Below are positions 11,630-20,682 of a stretch of 64,000 nt of DNA, piece after piece. Numbering within the stretch: the first letter of the stretch is position 1; each line of letters begins with the position of its first letter. The stretch comes from Phocaeicola vulgatus (GTDB taxonomy: Bacteria > Bacteroidota > Bacteroidia > Bacteroidales > Tannerellaceae). The position numbers and the translations under genes were made by a program. The notes beneath the pieces are model-generated. The model saw nothing but the letters and a program-made list of their open reading frames with translations, did not search any database and was not told where the DNA came from. The stretch covers positions 1,849,001-1,913,000 of the forward strand of contig CP091733.1 of NCBI GenBank assembly GCA_022009975.1, given 5' to 3'.

Positions 11630-11661
11630 ATTATTTAATTTAAACAATTAAACTCCTACCG

Positions 11662-11692
11662 CAAAGGTAAGGGAAAAAAACATATAAGCAAT
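11662..11692 (-). promoter_or_regulatory. Bacteroidetes-type promoter for the beta-galactosidase array
   Basis: On the minus strand ATTG (11692-11689) is followed after 19 bases by TACCTTTG (11669-11662), matching the TTTG-N19-TAnnTTTG promoter of Bacteroidales. It lies 33 bases upstream of the copy 4 ATG and faces it. Confidence 0.65.
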
Positions 11693-11988
11693 AGCAAAGT
11701 CCAAAGGAATAATAATAATTTGTTAGTAAAATATTTTAAATATTGCGGTTAATCGCAGAAAGGTGTTAACTTTTTGGTTGAAGAGTCGCCGTTCATATTG
11801 TAATTATATCAAAATGGATGTGTTAACTTTGCATAGCGGATTGGTTGTATCTATAAGAAATACACATACTGTATCCTTATATCTTTGGGTTACCTCCTTG
11901 TTTCAGAAGCCACAACACCCTTCTTTCCCGTATCAGCCTAGCTTCGGGACGTAAAGGTGAAAAAAGCCAACAATATCGGAGAGGATTA

Positions 11989-12108
11989 ATGTACGGAATC
12001 GTCATCATCGTCATCGTAGATGTCATCACAACATCCATTATCAAAAAGATTGTGTCCTTTAATAACATCCCAAAAGGCATCAAGCAAGAGCAGCGGAAAG
12101 CCTATTAG
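11989..12108 (+). CDS. 39-residue single-pass membrane peptide
   Basis: Small ORF starting MYGIVIIVIVDVITTSIIKK: one hydrophobic segment at residues 2-18, then a basic tail ending KQEQRKAY. A purine-rich GGAGAGG lies 4 bases before the ATG, and a possible -7 box TAACTTTG lies at 11824-11831. The TAG stop overlaps the first arm of a hairpin (12107-12121) that looks like its terminator, which an insertion sequence has split. I do not recognise the family. It lies close to mgtC and an mgtA remnant, but no function can be inferred from that alone. Confidence 0.5.
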   Translation: MYGIVIIVIVDVITTSIIKKIVSFNNIPKGIKQEQRKAY

Positions 12109-12121
12109 CTTATCACCTAAG

Positions 12122-13409
12122 CAGGGCTGACGCATTACTTAATTTCTTCATTATGCCATGGTGCATCTAAAGTTCAGCAAGAAACTCATCACTCCATCCA
12201 GCCATTTTTCTTTTACCTTTAAGGCTTGCTTTTCTCTTGTTATTCTTTAGTTGCGTCATGGCAATCTTGTTCAGCACTGAAAAATTCCGTGCTGCATTTT
12301 TCTTTTTCTTCTGGGCATCCTCATTGAATGAGACATCAAGCTGCCAGTGAAGATTGTTCTCTATGCTCCAATGGCTTCTGATTGTTTCAATTATACGGCC
12401 TGAATCCAATGGAAGTGATGTTATGTAATAGTGTTTCTCTATCGTAGTCTTTCCTGACTTAATATATTTCTTCGTATTGGTCAGACAGACTACCGAGTTG
12501 ACACCTTCCCATTTCAGTACTTTAGACAAGACTCCATTGTTATAAACCTGACAAACACGCTTTTCCAATCTCCCATGCGAACTTTCTTCGCTTATACTGT
12601 ACCTGTATCTTGTCTCTGGTATATGTCCCTTGCCATTGACCTTGTTACCGTAAATGTCTATTTCAGAGAAATAATCTTCTATAGTCTTACAAAGTTTCTT
12701 CTGGTTCTTCTTTACACTTATAAGGTAGTCAGCTTTTGCATCGATAATTACATCTACAATTTCATGTTGGCAGGCAATAGCGTCAATAGTTATTATACAG
12801 CCTTCAAGGTCAAGAGCCTTTATAAGCAATGGTATCGCCTTTATTTCGTTGCTCTTCTCACTCACCTTCTCCTGGCCAAGGGAGACACCATTGGCGGAAG
12901 CCCAGGCACTTACTATACGGAGCGACTCAAAACTGCCATCGCATTTCTCTTCACGAGCTCCGCATATCTCCTTGCCGTCTATCGCTACGAGCCCACGGTA
13001 TTTGCCACATATATCACGTATCCACGTACGAAACCCATTCTCAAGTTCATCTGGAGACAGAATGGAAAATACACGATTGAATGTGTCATGGGAGGGGACA
13101 CGTTTAAAGTCCTTTATGCGTGAGCTGAAGAATGCTTCGTGCATCTTGCCGAAATCGGCAACCTCATACCAGCTTTCTGCACCACCGATGACTGCTGCCA
13201 TAGCTATATAAAATATACATTCGAAACTGTGTTCACGTAAATGTTCACGACGGGGATCCTTTATTGTACGGAGTATTGAGATGATTTCCATTGCTGTTTA
13301 ACTTGAATATATAAGACAAAAGTAAAAAAAGTATTCGTAAATAGTCTTTATTACTGAGTTTGTCAAAATTTATTTTATAATCAGTGAATTAAGTAATGCG
13401 TCAGCCCTG
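12122..13409 (-). mobile_element. ISAs1-family insertion sequence
   Basis: A 1288-bp element with perfect 23-bp terminal inverted repeats: left 12122-12144, beginning CAGGGCTGACGCATTACTTA, and right 13387-13409. It carries one transposase gene. The flanking decamers ATCACCTAAG (12112-12121) and ATCACCTTAA (13410-13419) match at 8 of 10 positions, consistent with a target duplication that has since diverged or with insertion into an existing repeat. The element splits a long inverted repeat (12107-12121 with 13434-13450). Confidence 0.88.
12167..13291 (-). CDS. ISAs1-family transposase
   Basis: 374-residue DDE transposase, full length for the family. Visible features: N-terminal DUF4338/H-repeat-like region (LRTIKDPRREHLREHSFEC), GLVAIDGKEICGA and CIITIDAIACQ carrying catalytic Asp residues, and HWSIENNLHWQLDVSFNED carrying the catalytic Glu. 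It fills the element almost completely and reads leftwards. No frameshift is present, so the element could still be active. Confidence 0.92.
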   Translation of the reverse strand: MEIISILRTIKDPRREHLREHSFECIFYIAMAAVIGGAESWYEVADFGKMHEAFFSSRIKDFKRVPSHDTFNRVFSILSPDELENGFRTWIRDICGKYRGLVAIDGKEICGAREEKCDGSFESLRIVSAWASANGVSLGQEKVSEKSNEIKAIPLLIKALDLEGCIITIDAIACQHEIVDVIIDAKADYLISVKKNQKKLCKTIEDYFSEIDIYGNKVNGKGHIPETRYRYSISEESSHGRLEKRVCQVYNNGVLSKVLKWEGVNSVVCLTNTKKYIKSGKTTIEKHYYITSLPLDSGRIIETIRSHWSIENNLHWQLDVSFNEDAQKKKKNAARNFSVLNKIAMTQLKNNKRKASLKGKRKMAGWSDEFLAEL

Positions 13410-13450
13410 ATCACCTTAATGATAAGTGCTTTTCACCTAGGTGATAAGCT
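13410..13450. repeat. Right half of a terminator-like inverted repeat split by the ISAs1 element
   Basis: CACCTAGGTGATAAGCT at 13434-13450 is the reverse complement, with one mismatch, of the sequence formed by 12107-12121 plus the next two bases after removal of the IS. Re-joining the flanks restores a stem-loop of about 17 bp directly after the 39-residue ORF. 13451-13581 shows nothing else I can support. Confidence 0.5.
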
Positions 13451-13581
13451 AAGATGCAAATTCAAAAACATGACAACACTTTATCATCCTGTTTATGCAA
13501 CGAATCTGGCTGGCACAAGAAATAAAAACATACCAGCTTATGACACAAGGAAATAACTTAAAGATATGAGACTGCCGTTGT

Positions 13582-14275
13582 TTAGAAGTCTTCCTGAGGA
13601 GACACCTGTTTCTTCCATCCGGCACTTAATACTTCTGGCCGGGCACGCAGACGCGATACCAACAATTCCAGCAGGGCTTTGTGCTCGCCCAATGTTTCTA
13701 TGTCGCAACACACGACAACCCGGTCTCCATCTCCTTTATAGAAGAGAGAATTGAGCTTTACATCTTCGTAAAAGACGAGCGTATCCATGATGAGCTTCTG
13801 TATATTTGCGGACACATCCTTGCGGCATTCGGCATGGACAGAATAATGGAACACACCCGATGCCTTTCTCGATAAATGTGCATAACGGACGGAAAAAGCA
13901 ATGGGTCACCAAGACACACACCACCAAGACTGCCGACTCTTTATATAATCCCACACCGGAAAGTGTACCGCAGGCTGCGGAACACCAAATAGTGGCTGCC
14001 GTATTCAATCCCCTTACGGTAAATCCGTCTTTCAAGATCAATCCACCACCAATGAAACCTATTCCTGAAACAATCTGCGCTGCCACGCGTGAAGGGTCTC
14101 CGGTGGCAGAAGTCATGGAATAAGACAATATGGTAAATGCAGCTGCTCCCACGGAAACGAGGATATTGGTACGCAATCCCGCATTACGCTGACGATACTG
14201 CCGCTCCACACCGATAAGAGTGCCCATAAGGAAGGCACTCCCTATCCTTGCTAAATAATCAACAAACGGTATCAT
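13582..14275 (-). CDS. mgtC: MgtC/SapB family membrane protein (frameshifted as read)
   Basis: The first frame (14275 leftwards) gives the conserved MgtC core: start MIPFVDYLARIGSAFLMGTLIGVERQ, then NAGLRTNILVSVGAAAFT, VSGIGFIGGGLILKDG and VRGLNTAATIWCSAACG, with four to five membrane segments. Near 13864 one extra G shifts the frame. The other frame then supplies the usual cytoplasmic C-terminal domain (FHYSVHAECRKDVSANIQKL to PQEDF). Related proteins help cells grow at low magnesium and modulate membrane energetics. The adjacent mgtA remnant fits a magnesium locus. The indel may be a sequencing error. Confidence 0.85.
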
Positions 14276-14401
14276 AATCTTTTTTCGGTAAAGGTAAGTA
14301 TTTTTCAGATTGGATAATATTAAAAATCCATTAGAATTGGATTAGAAATCCATTAAATAACAAAGTCTTTTACATTTTTATGAGGGACTTTTGAATAAAG
14401 A

Positions 14402-14556
14402 TTTGCATTCCATTTACGCCATTTGGAAATTCAATAGGTCTGACTTCTCTGCCTTGGTCTTATTTCCCTTGGCTTATCGGCATCCTGTTGTCCTATTGCA
14501 TGTTGACACAATGGCTGAAGACACTGTATATCCGTGCATTTAAACGTTGGTTGTAA
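14402..14556 (+). pseudogene. mgtA: 3' remnant of a magnesium-transporting P-type ATPase
   Basis: The frame ending at TAA 14554-14556 reads ICIPFTPFGNSIG, SLPWSYFPWLIGILL and ends YIRAFKRWL. This is the last transmembrane hairpin and tail typical of MgtA/MgtB ATPases. Upstream the frame closes at once, and the rest of the roughly 900-residue protein is absent. It lies head to head with mgtC, the usual neighbour of mgtA/B, so a magnesium-transport cluster appears to have lost most of its pump. Confidence 0.7.
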
Positions 14557-14580
14557 ACTCATGTAGCGGTGAGAAGATTA

Positions 14581-15619
14581 TGAAACATAGCATTTTAATT
14601 ATTTTAGGCTGTATCAATTCTTACCTATCTTATGCACAATGTTTCCATGGTGAATATACTACGGAATGGCAATGGGATATGAAGAAGGAAACGAACTGGG
14701 TCAATCTTCTTAAATTGAACCTGAGCGTTCCGGTATGGAATAGAATGGGTTCTTTTGAAGCGACTACAATTCATGTGGCGAAAACAAATGAATGCATCAT
14801 TGATGATTGGCAGAGCTTTTCCAATATCGAGGAAGAGAATGAGCTGGCAGCGATTGCAGTCTTAGGTTACATGCATGAGTGGAAAGAGTGCCATCTATTT
14901 GTCGGCATACGGAATGTAAACGAGGATTTTTTCACATCGGGTGTCACATCGCTCTTTACTAACAGCTCATGTGGAATCTTCCCGACGATTTCGGCAAGTT
15001 ATCCTATTGCCAATTATCCTTTGTCTGGATTGACTCTTCATTTCGATGTAAGCAAAGGCGGATGGATATTTAAGAATAGCTTGTAGAATGGCGCCGGCTA
15101 CAATGGTTGGACGCATCATGACAATCCTTCCCTTCTGCAACCTAAAAAGGATGGCATCTTAATATGTCGCAATTGGAGTATTCATATCAAGACGGGCATT
15201 ATTTTGCAGGAACTGCCATTCACTCTCGTCAATATCCCATTGATGAGGAAGGGAATATCTCTTCAACTGAAGAATCTTCCCGAAAGACAAGTTGCGCTTG
15301 GTGGGTTTATGCAGAACAACCGATAAGGAGTGCCAAGGAGAAAAGCATTTCTTGCATGATGCAGTATTCGGAAAACACATGCCGCAAGAATGGTTGTTAC
15401 CGATACGGCGAATTCGGATGCGCTTACATGGATAATTGCAATCAGTGCGGAGTGACCGGACAGTACGCCCGATTCCATCAAGGTTCGGAATACTCGCTGG
15501 AAGTCACGTGGAAAAGGCATCTCAACAACTCTTTGGCCATGCAACCCTCTTTCCATTATATTTCTAATGGGAAAGGCAACTTCATGGTAGTCAGTGCCCG
15601 CCTCTACTGCATTTTTTAA
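14581..15619 (+). pseudogene. Porin-like outer-membrane protein (in-frame stop plus frameshift)
   Basis: Starts at ATG 14581 with a signal peptide (MKHSILIILGCINSYLSYAQ). The sequence resembles Bacteroidales carbohydrate-selective porins: alternating aromatic beta-strands, SGLTLHFDVSKGGW, then NGAGYNGWTHHDNPSL, and a terminal strand FMVVSARLYCIF. The frame is closed by TAG at 15084-15086 where a Tyr codon would fit. A second lesion near 15161 (TTAAT where TTTAAT is needed) shifts the frame before MSQLEYSYQDGHYF. A stop plus an indel makes genuine decay more likely here than in neighbours with a single indel. The porin assignment is by resemblance only. Confidence 0.6.
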
Positions 15620-15654
15620 ATGAATGGCAAATCGTAATATGTTTGATAAACGAA

Positions 15655-15804
15655 ATGAAATTACTGGTTATCATCCTGCTTTATATCATAGGTTGCTTGT
15701 ATGTCATGAGGCAAGAGAATAGACGGAGGCACTGCAAACGGTCCAATCATAGAAAAGCAGAAAGAAGAACAGACTCAAAACATACGATTTCAACTCCTTC
15801 ATAA
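15655..15804 (+). CDS. Possible 49-residue membrane peptide
   Basis: Small ORF beginning MKLLVIILLYIIGCLYVMRQ, one hydrophobic segment followed by a strongly basic tail (RRRHCKRSNHRKAERR). It follows the porin-like gene by about 35 bases and precedes a bidirectional hairpin. Family unknown; it could be a chance ORF. Confidence 0.35.
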   Translation: MKLLVIILLYIIGCLYVMRQENRRRHCKRSNHRKAERRTDSKHTISTPS

Positions 15805-15819
15805 AGTTGTAAAAACAGG

Positions 15820-15887
15820 TCTCACCTTCTCTCACCCACCCATTCTTGTAGGATAAATGGTTATATCGGGTGAGAGATAAGGTGAGA
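15820..15887. terminator. Bidirectional terminator-like hairpin
   Basis: Arms 15820-15837 (TCTCACCTTCTCTCACCC) and 15868-15887 pair almost fully, with a 30-base loop. It lies between the convergent porin region and the PepSY gene, immediately after the PepSY stop, so it can end both transcripts. Confidence 0.6.
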
Positions 15888-15889
15888 GG

Positions 15890-17359
15890 CTAAATAGAGA
15901 AGACTTTTTTAACCCAGCGGACTAAACAGCGAATAGACAAATAAACGCCACTGAGTGAAACAAAAGTTCCTCCCAACATCAGAATCCATAGAACAGTGAG
16001 TCTTAACCAAGGTCTTTCAGCCAAGAAACGGAACTGAAGGCTATGCAAAGCCGGATAAGCCCAATGTTGCCAACGGCTCGAAGTATTTTGGTAACGGCTT
16101 GTTCCACGCTGCGGATCGATATAATAGGCACTTTGATCCACATCGTCAATCGTTACTTTCCAAACAGGAAGTGGAGTTCGGTATTTTCTCGGCAAATAAT
16201 AGGTATCGTAATGGTCTAACCACTCAAAATGGATTTTATTTTCTTGCCCGTGCACCTCCTCTATGACTTTTCTAATCTGTTCTTGTGTCAACTCCAACGG
16301 ACGAAGTTGTTCAGTAGAAGCATCCACCCAATGAGCTTTACCCATTTTCTCTGCTGCCAATGTGTAAATCGGATAAGAACCAAACGCATCCCAAGTAAGT
16401 TGCCGAACTTCTCCTGGATAAGCAGCTAATGCCTCACGATAATCTAATTTATAATCGGTCAAGGAAGGAGTAATTTGATTCATACGTACCTGCGGGTTAA
16501 AAGGGAGTTTCGGAGTGAGTATCCATCCTTGCACATTCGCAAGAGACATCATTCCACTAAAACAGAACGTCAAGACTATAATCCCGAAAAGAGTACCTCC
16601 TAAATGATGCCATTTGAACCAAAACTTCTTGTAAGGCGTAAGCATCTTTCCTCTTTGGCGAGCCAAACGAATATCACGTACACAAAGATACAATCCAGCA
16701 ATGCACATCACGCAACCAATTCCGGACAGCCAAACGACCACTTGGCTCCAGCGAATGAGGTCTTGTCGTAAAGAGGTGAAATAAATCCAATGAGGAATGG
16801 GACCCATCCACGCCCAAAAACGGCTTTTCGCATCTGTCAACTGTAACACCTTCCCTGTCTTGGAAGAAAGATAAAGTTGATGTTTGCTTTTATCTGCGAA
16901 ATGATATTTATAGATTGGGAATTCCTGGCGCAACCGGCTGAACGGAATCCACTGTTCCAATTCATTCAGCGTATCAATCCGGGCAATCGGAGCATCCACC
17001 CAATGTGTAGCTATGCGATTAAAATCAGGAGTGGCTGGTAGTTGATAGCTGCTGTCCGTTGGCAAATCATAACTATTTTCCTTTCCTTGAATATGGAAAC
17101 ATGGAATCCCCATATAACTATCCAATGTCAATTTCCGGATTGTCTCTCCTGCCGGAAGCCGGGTTGCCAATGATTCTATAGAGGGCAATCCCTCCGGAGA
17201 CAGTGGATCCATCTTCTTCAGGCGGTCATATTCATTGACACTTGGGAAGGTATGATAAATCATGACTAAACCCGAGAAGAACCAAACAAGAAACAAGATG
17301 CCGAGCGCAATGCCCAGTACCTTGTGAATCCCTTGCATCACTTTTGTGACTGAAACCAT
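15890..17359 (-). CDS. PepSY-associated transmembrane protein, putative metal-uptake reductase
   Basis: 489-residue inner-membrane protein with the PepSY_TM layout. It has an N-terminal helix (GIALGILFLVWFFSGLVMIY), a periplasmic PepSY region, a middle pair of helices around residues 210-285 (WHHLGGTLFGIIVLTFCFSG), a second PepSY region, and a C-terminal helix (LTVLWILMLGGTFVSLSGVY). Histidines in and near the helices (WHHLGG, HWIYFTSL, HWAYPALHSLQF) suit heme or metal binding. Members commonly sit beside siderophore receptors and are thought to reduce or help import ferric chelates. It starts 31 bases after the TonB receptor gene, so the two form an operon. Confidence 0.83.
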   Translation of the reverse strand: MVSVTKVMQGIHKVLGIALGILFLVWFFSGLVMIYHTFPSVNEYDRLKKMDPLSPEGLPSIESLATRLPAGETIRKLTLDSYMGIPCFHIQGKENSYDLPTDSSYQLPATPDFNRIATHWVDAPIARIDTLNELEQWIPFSRLRQEFPIYKYHFADKSKHQLYLSSKTGKVLQLTDAKSRFWAWMGPIPHWIYFTSLRQDLIRWSQVVVWLSGIGCVMCIAGLYLCVRDIRLARQRGKMLTPYKKFWFKWHHLGGTLFGIIVLTFCFSGMMSLANVQGWILTPKLPFNPQVRMNQITPSLTDYKLDYREALAAYPGEVRQLTWDAFGSYPIYTLAAEKMGKAHWVDASTEQLRPLELTQEQIRKVIEEVHGQENKIHFEWLDHYDTYYLPRKYRTPLPVWKVTIDDVDQSAYYIDPQRGTSRYQNTSSRWQHWAYPALHSLQFRFLAERPWLRLTVLWILMLGGTFVSLSGVYLSIRCLVRWVKKVFSI

Positions 17360-17390
17360 AGTATAATTAGGTTAGTTGATAACAGGATTA

Positions 17391-19772
17391 TCAAAGTTTA
17401 TATGAAATAGCCACTTGGAAATTACGAGGCATACTTGGAACCATTTGCATTCCCAATGCCTGATTGTAATAGTCCTTGTTGAATACATTGTTCAAGTTAA
17501 ATGTCAAATGAACATTGCTTGGCAAACGATAAGACAAGCCCAAGTCACTAATCCAATAAGCATCAAACCATGTCGTGTTAGATGTATTACGATAAACTTT
17601 GCCAGTATAACAGCTACTCATGTGGAATTCTAAATCTTTCAATACTCCTCTTGGAATGGTGTAACTACCATACGCATAGAAAGTCTGGTTCGGCACATTG
17701 GTTTGCCAATTGCCTTTCGTACTATTCAGAGACTCTTTGGATGCTGTTGGATCATTTCCATAAATGGCTTCCGCAAGTGTCTTGTCTTTCACCTCTGCCA
17801 TTTCACGAATCTTTGAGTCATTGAAGCCATAACCTAATGTAAGAGCCAAAGAGCTAACTGGCGAGAAGGTTACATCGAAATCAAAGCCTTTGGAATCCTG
17901 GGCTCCCACCTGTCCGATGACTCTCTTTGTTACCATCTCTCCATTCACATTCTCTTGATAACTTGAGCTGAGCGTAGCAGTACTATTCATCTTTCGGATA
18001 TAAAACATGCTGGCATTGGCAGTCAAGAACTGGTTCAACTGATACTTGACACCCACCTCTGCTTGATATCCTTTCCGGCTTGAACACCTCTTCATTTTTC
18101 TTCGGAGTAAAACGCTCTCCTTTTGCATCCACATAAACCACATTATCCTGATAGAAGGTACGGATTGGCTTGAAGAAAGAAGCAAAAGAAGCATAGAGTG
18201 ATGTGTTAGGATGCGGCATATAAACAGCACCGAAACGATAAGTCAACGCCCTGTTCTTGATTCGATTGAAGGTTCCATGTTCTTCATACTCACGTTTGCC
18301 TGTAGGCGTAGCTGCCGAAGCAGACATATAACGGAAGAAGTCATAACGTAAGGCTGCCAATACTTTCCAGTGTTCTCCCAATTCCAACAGATCCTGTGCG
18401 TAAAGGCTGTTTGCATAATGGTGGGAAACAGTAGCCTTTGAGAATTTAGAAGTCATGTAACCCATGCTATGCGGGTCATAAACAGAAACATGAGAATAAA
18501 GTCCCGGTCCTTGTACATCGACACCCAAATTGTAACCGGAGTAACTGGTTCGGTTCAACGCAACGAATGACCAACCTCCCATATAATTATGGCGAATATC
18601 ACCGGTTGTTGCCTTTCCGCTCATCTCTAATGCGTTGCTAACAGTCTTTGCAATGTGAGAAAAGCGCAAAGGATAAGAAAGATACACTGTGTCCAAACAG
18701 ATATAACGTTTCTGACCCTTTTTCATATAGTAGTGGTCATAAATGGGTTCATCACTTTCCAAATAATCCAACGACTCTGTTCCGAAATAGTTAATGTCGT
18801 CATCAGTAAATGAAAGACGATCCATCAGTTTCACATCATTGGTAAACTTATGGGTATATTGTCCACTGATATTCCAACTGTGGTTCTTCATGAAGTCCGA
18901 CTCATTGTTGTAACGAGCTTCACGATCCAAACCTGGCAACATGTCATTTTTTTGTGAAGATAGAGCCGGTCATTGCTGGCACTATACACATCATTGGACA
19001 TCAAAGCTGGCAAACCAATTTCTGTTCCGTAGAAATCTCGGTTGAATCCGCCTCGCACATCTAACACGTCTTGTTCGCTCAAGCGGGCTTGCAAAGCCAA
19101 ATAACCTGAAAAGCGACGATTTCCATTGGATCTCCATCCTTCTTGGTCTGCATAGTTTACATTAGCATAGTAGTTTACCGGTCCGGCCAATTTTCCTCCC
19201 ATGCCAACCGTAGCTTGTTTGTTTTCATAACTGCCGTATGACAATCGAGCGTTTACTGTCGGCTGGGCACTCGGAGATTTACGTACAATATTTAGAATAC
19301 CACCAACCGCAGAGTGTCCATACAAAACGGAAGCAGGTCCTTTTAGCAACTCAATGGATTCTACACTTGACAAATCTCCTATCGGATAGGAATTATTAAT
19401 AGCCGAACGCTCATCCCGGACACCATCCACCATCATCACGGCATGGTCAAATCCTCGCACAGAAATCTGTTGAAAAGCACCGTAACTGGTCTGAATGCGG
19501 ATACCGGGCATAAAGCGAACCGCCTCTTCCATATTCCGGATACCACGTAGTTCCAAACTACTCGCCTGGATATTGCTGACTGATATTGGCAAATAGTTCA
19601 TAGGGACATCCAATTTGGTAATTTGCGGACGAGCCTTATAATGAGCCGTGGCAACAACCTCTTGCAGATTAAATGTTGTGTCTGCAAAATTAGTGTAGCC
19701 TTTTTTTTCTTGTGCCTGAAGTAATGTAACCGACAGGCAGGCTAATGGAATACATTTTCTAATCAAATTCAT
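17391..19772 (-). CDS. TonB-dependent outer-membrane receptor, siderophore type (two frameshifts as read)
   Basis: The reconstructed protein is about 790 residues. It has a signal peptide ending LLQAQ, a plug domain (NLQEVVATAHYK, MEEAVRFMPGIRIQTS, ISVRGFDHAVMMVDGVRDER, VESIELLKGPASVLYG) and a 22-strand barrel ending FQVAISYKL. The frame breaks in the A7 run near 18951-18957 (LYLHK then NDMLPGLDREARY) and again near 18078 (NEEVFKPE then GYQAEVGVKYQLNQ). The plug resembles FhuA/FhuE-type ferric-siderophore receptors rather than SusC. The gene lies downstream of a cobalamin riboswitch, so corrinoid or B12-linked uptake is also possible. Both indels could be sequencing errors. Confidence 0.82.
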
Positions 19773-20111
19773 TTCTCTTTTGTTTAGTTATTATTTTAAT
19801 TGTTGTTTTTTGTTTTTGGCAGCTTAGGGAAGTGCCATTTCTACATTTCCGTGAACATGATTGATGAAATATGGCAGATTGCCAGTTTCACACACAAGGA
19901 AAGAAGCAGACGAATCTTCTTCTATCCAGAGATTTCGATAACAGCTTCCGCCGTATCTGTCGCTATGTGAAGCCTCTTGCAAAGCACAATTTGAGACATG
20001 ACTTGGACACCCCATGCCGAACCACAGGAAAAACCACATGAAAAATCTTTATTCATTGTATATGACATTCGTAAAAGATAATCCTGACCCCGGGAATATC
20101 AATTTTACATC
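19773..20111 (-). other. Leader region between riboswitch and TonB receptor gene
   Basis: About 340 bases without a gene I recognise. Two overlapping short leftward ORFs occur, of 71 codons (20039-19824) and 48 codons (from about 20064). Neither resembles a known family, and they may be untranslated leader or remains of a frameshifted small gene. T-rich sequence just before 19772 contains no clear promoter. Confidence 0.3.
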
Positions 20112-20310
20112 ATGCAGAGGCAGGTTTCCTGACTTTCCCCGAAGAGTCGCCTTCCCGTCCGTTCATGAAAGGACAGTGGCAAAGGAGTGAATGACTCTTC
20201 ACTATTGAGGGGATTACAGTAGCGGGCACTGCTCCGGATTTACACCGGATTCCCTTTTATGATTCCCTTGTTTGCATAATGAAAGGGAATCATCACCTCA
20301 GCGGCAGCAA
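20112..20310 (-). promoter_or_regulatory. Cobalamin (B12) riboswitch
   Basis: Read on the minus strand, the region contains the conserved core in order: CCGGTGTAAATCCGGAGC, then AGTGCCCGCTACTGTAA, the B12-box segment GCCACTG (complement of 20174-20180), GGGAAGGCGACT, and the closing AGTCAGGAAACCTGCCT (complement of 20118-20134). This is the class I adenosylcobalamin aptamer architecture. It faces the TonB receptor and PepSY genes and should repress them when cobalamin is plentiful. The outer stem boundaries are approximate. Confidence 0.9.
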
Positions 20311-20556
20311 AAGTAGAAATAGTTTTTTATTACACCAAGGCATTTTCAAAAAAATCGTTATTTATGATATAGACTTAAACATCCTTAATAACGGCATCCC
20401 TTTAAAGTGCGTCAATATTAGTAAAAAGTTAGAAGCCAAGGTCGAAAAAACAGTAATCAAATGGAATATCCAGTTATAATAAGAATTATGCTACGGTAAA
20501 CTCCAGTATTTCCACGAGAGTACTAGCAGACACTGTTGATTTGTAATAGCAAATAA
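20311..20556. other. Intergenic stretch, nothing supported
   Basis: AT-rich sequence between the riboswitch and the restriction-modification remnant. The short rightward frame at 20279 overlaps the riboswitch and looks like chance. No RNA gene or repeat is seen. Confidence 0.3.
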
Positions 20557-20682
20557 CTACGCCCTTATCCTAAATAGAAGACTTATCCCAAAATCACGAA
20601 GATTAAATCTCACAGATCCTTTAGCACCCTCCATTCCGAAATCTTCTACAAGGGCATTATATAATTTTTCTGATGCTTCCAT
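20557..20682 (-). pseudogene. 5' stub of a gene following the methyltransferase, possibly the restriction endonuclease
   Basis: Starts ATG 20682, 6 bases after the methyltransferase stop, and reads MEASEKLYNALVEDFGMEGA, continuing for 41 residues before an in-frame TAG and unrelated sequence. The tight spacing suggests translation coupled to the methyltransferase, the usual position of a cognate type II endonuclease. I do not recognise the family; the function is inferred from position alone. The remainder of the gene has been lost. Confidence 0.4.

Noticed and set aside
11877..12083. Leftward 68-codon ORF over the small peptide region.
   Set aside because: It is antisense to the better supported 39-residue membrane peptide and has runs of Met/Thr typical of a shadow frame.
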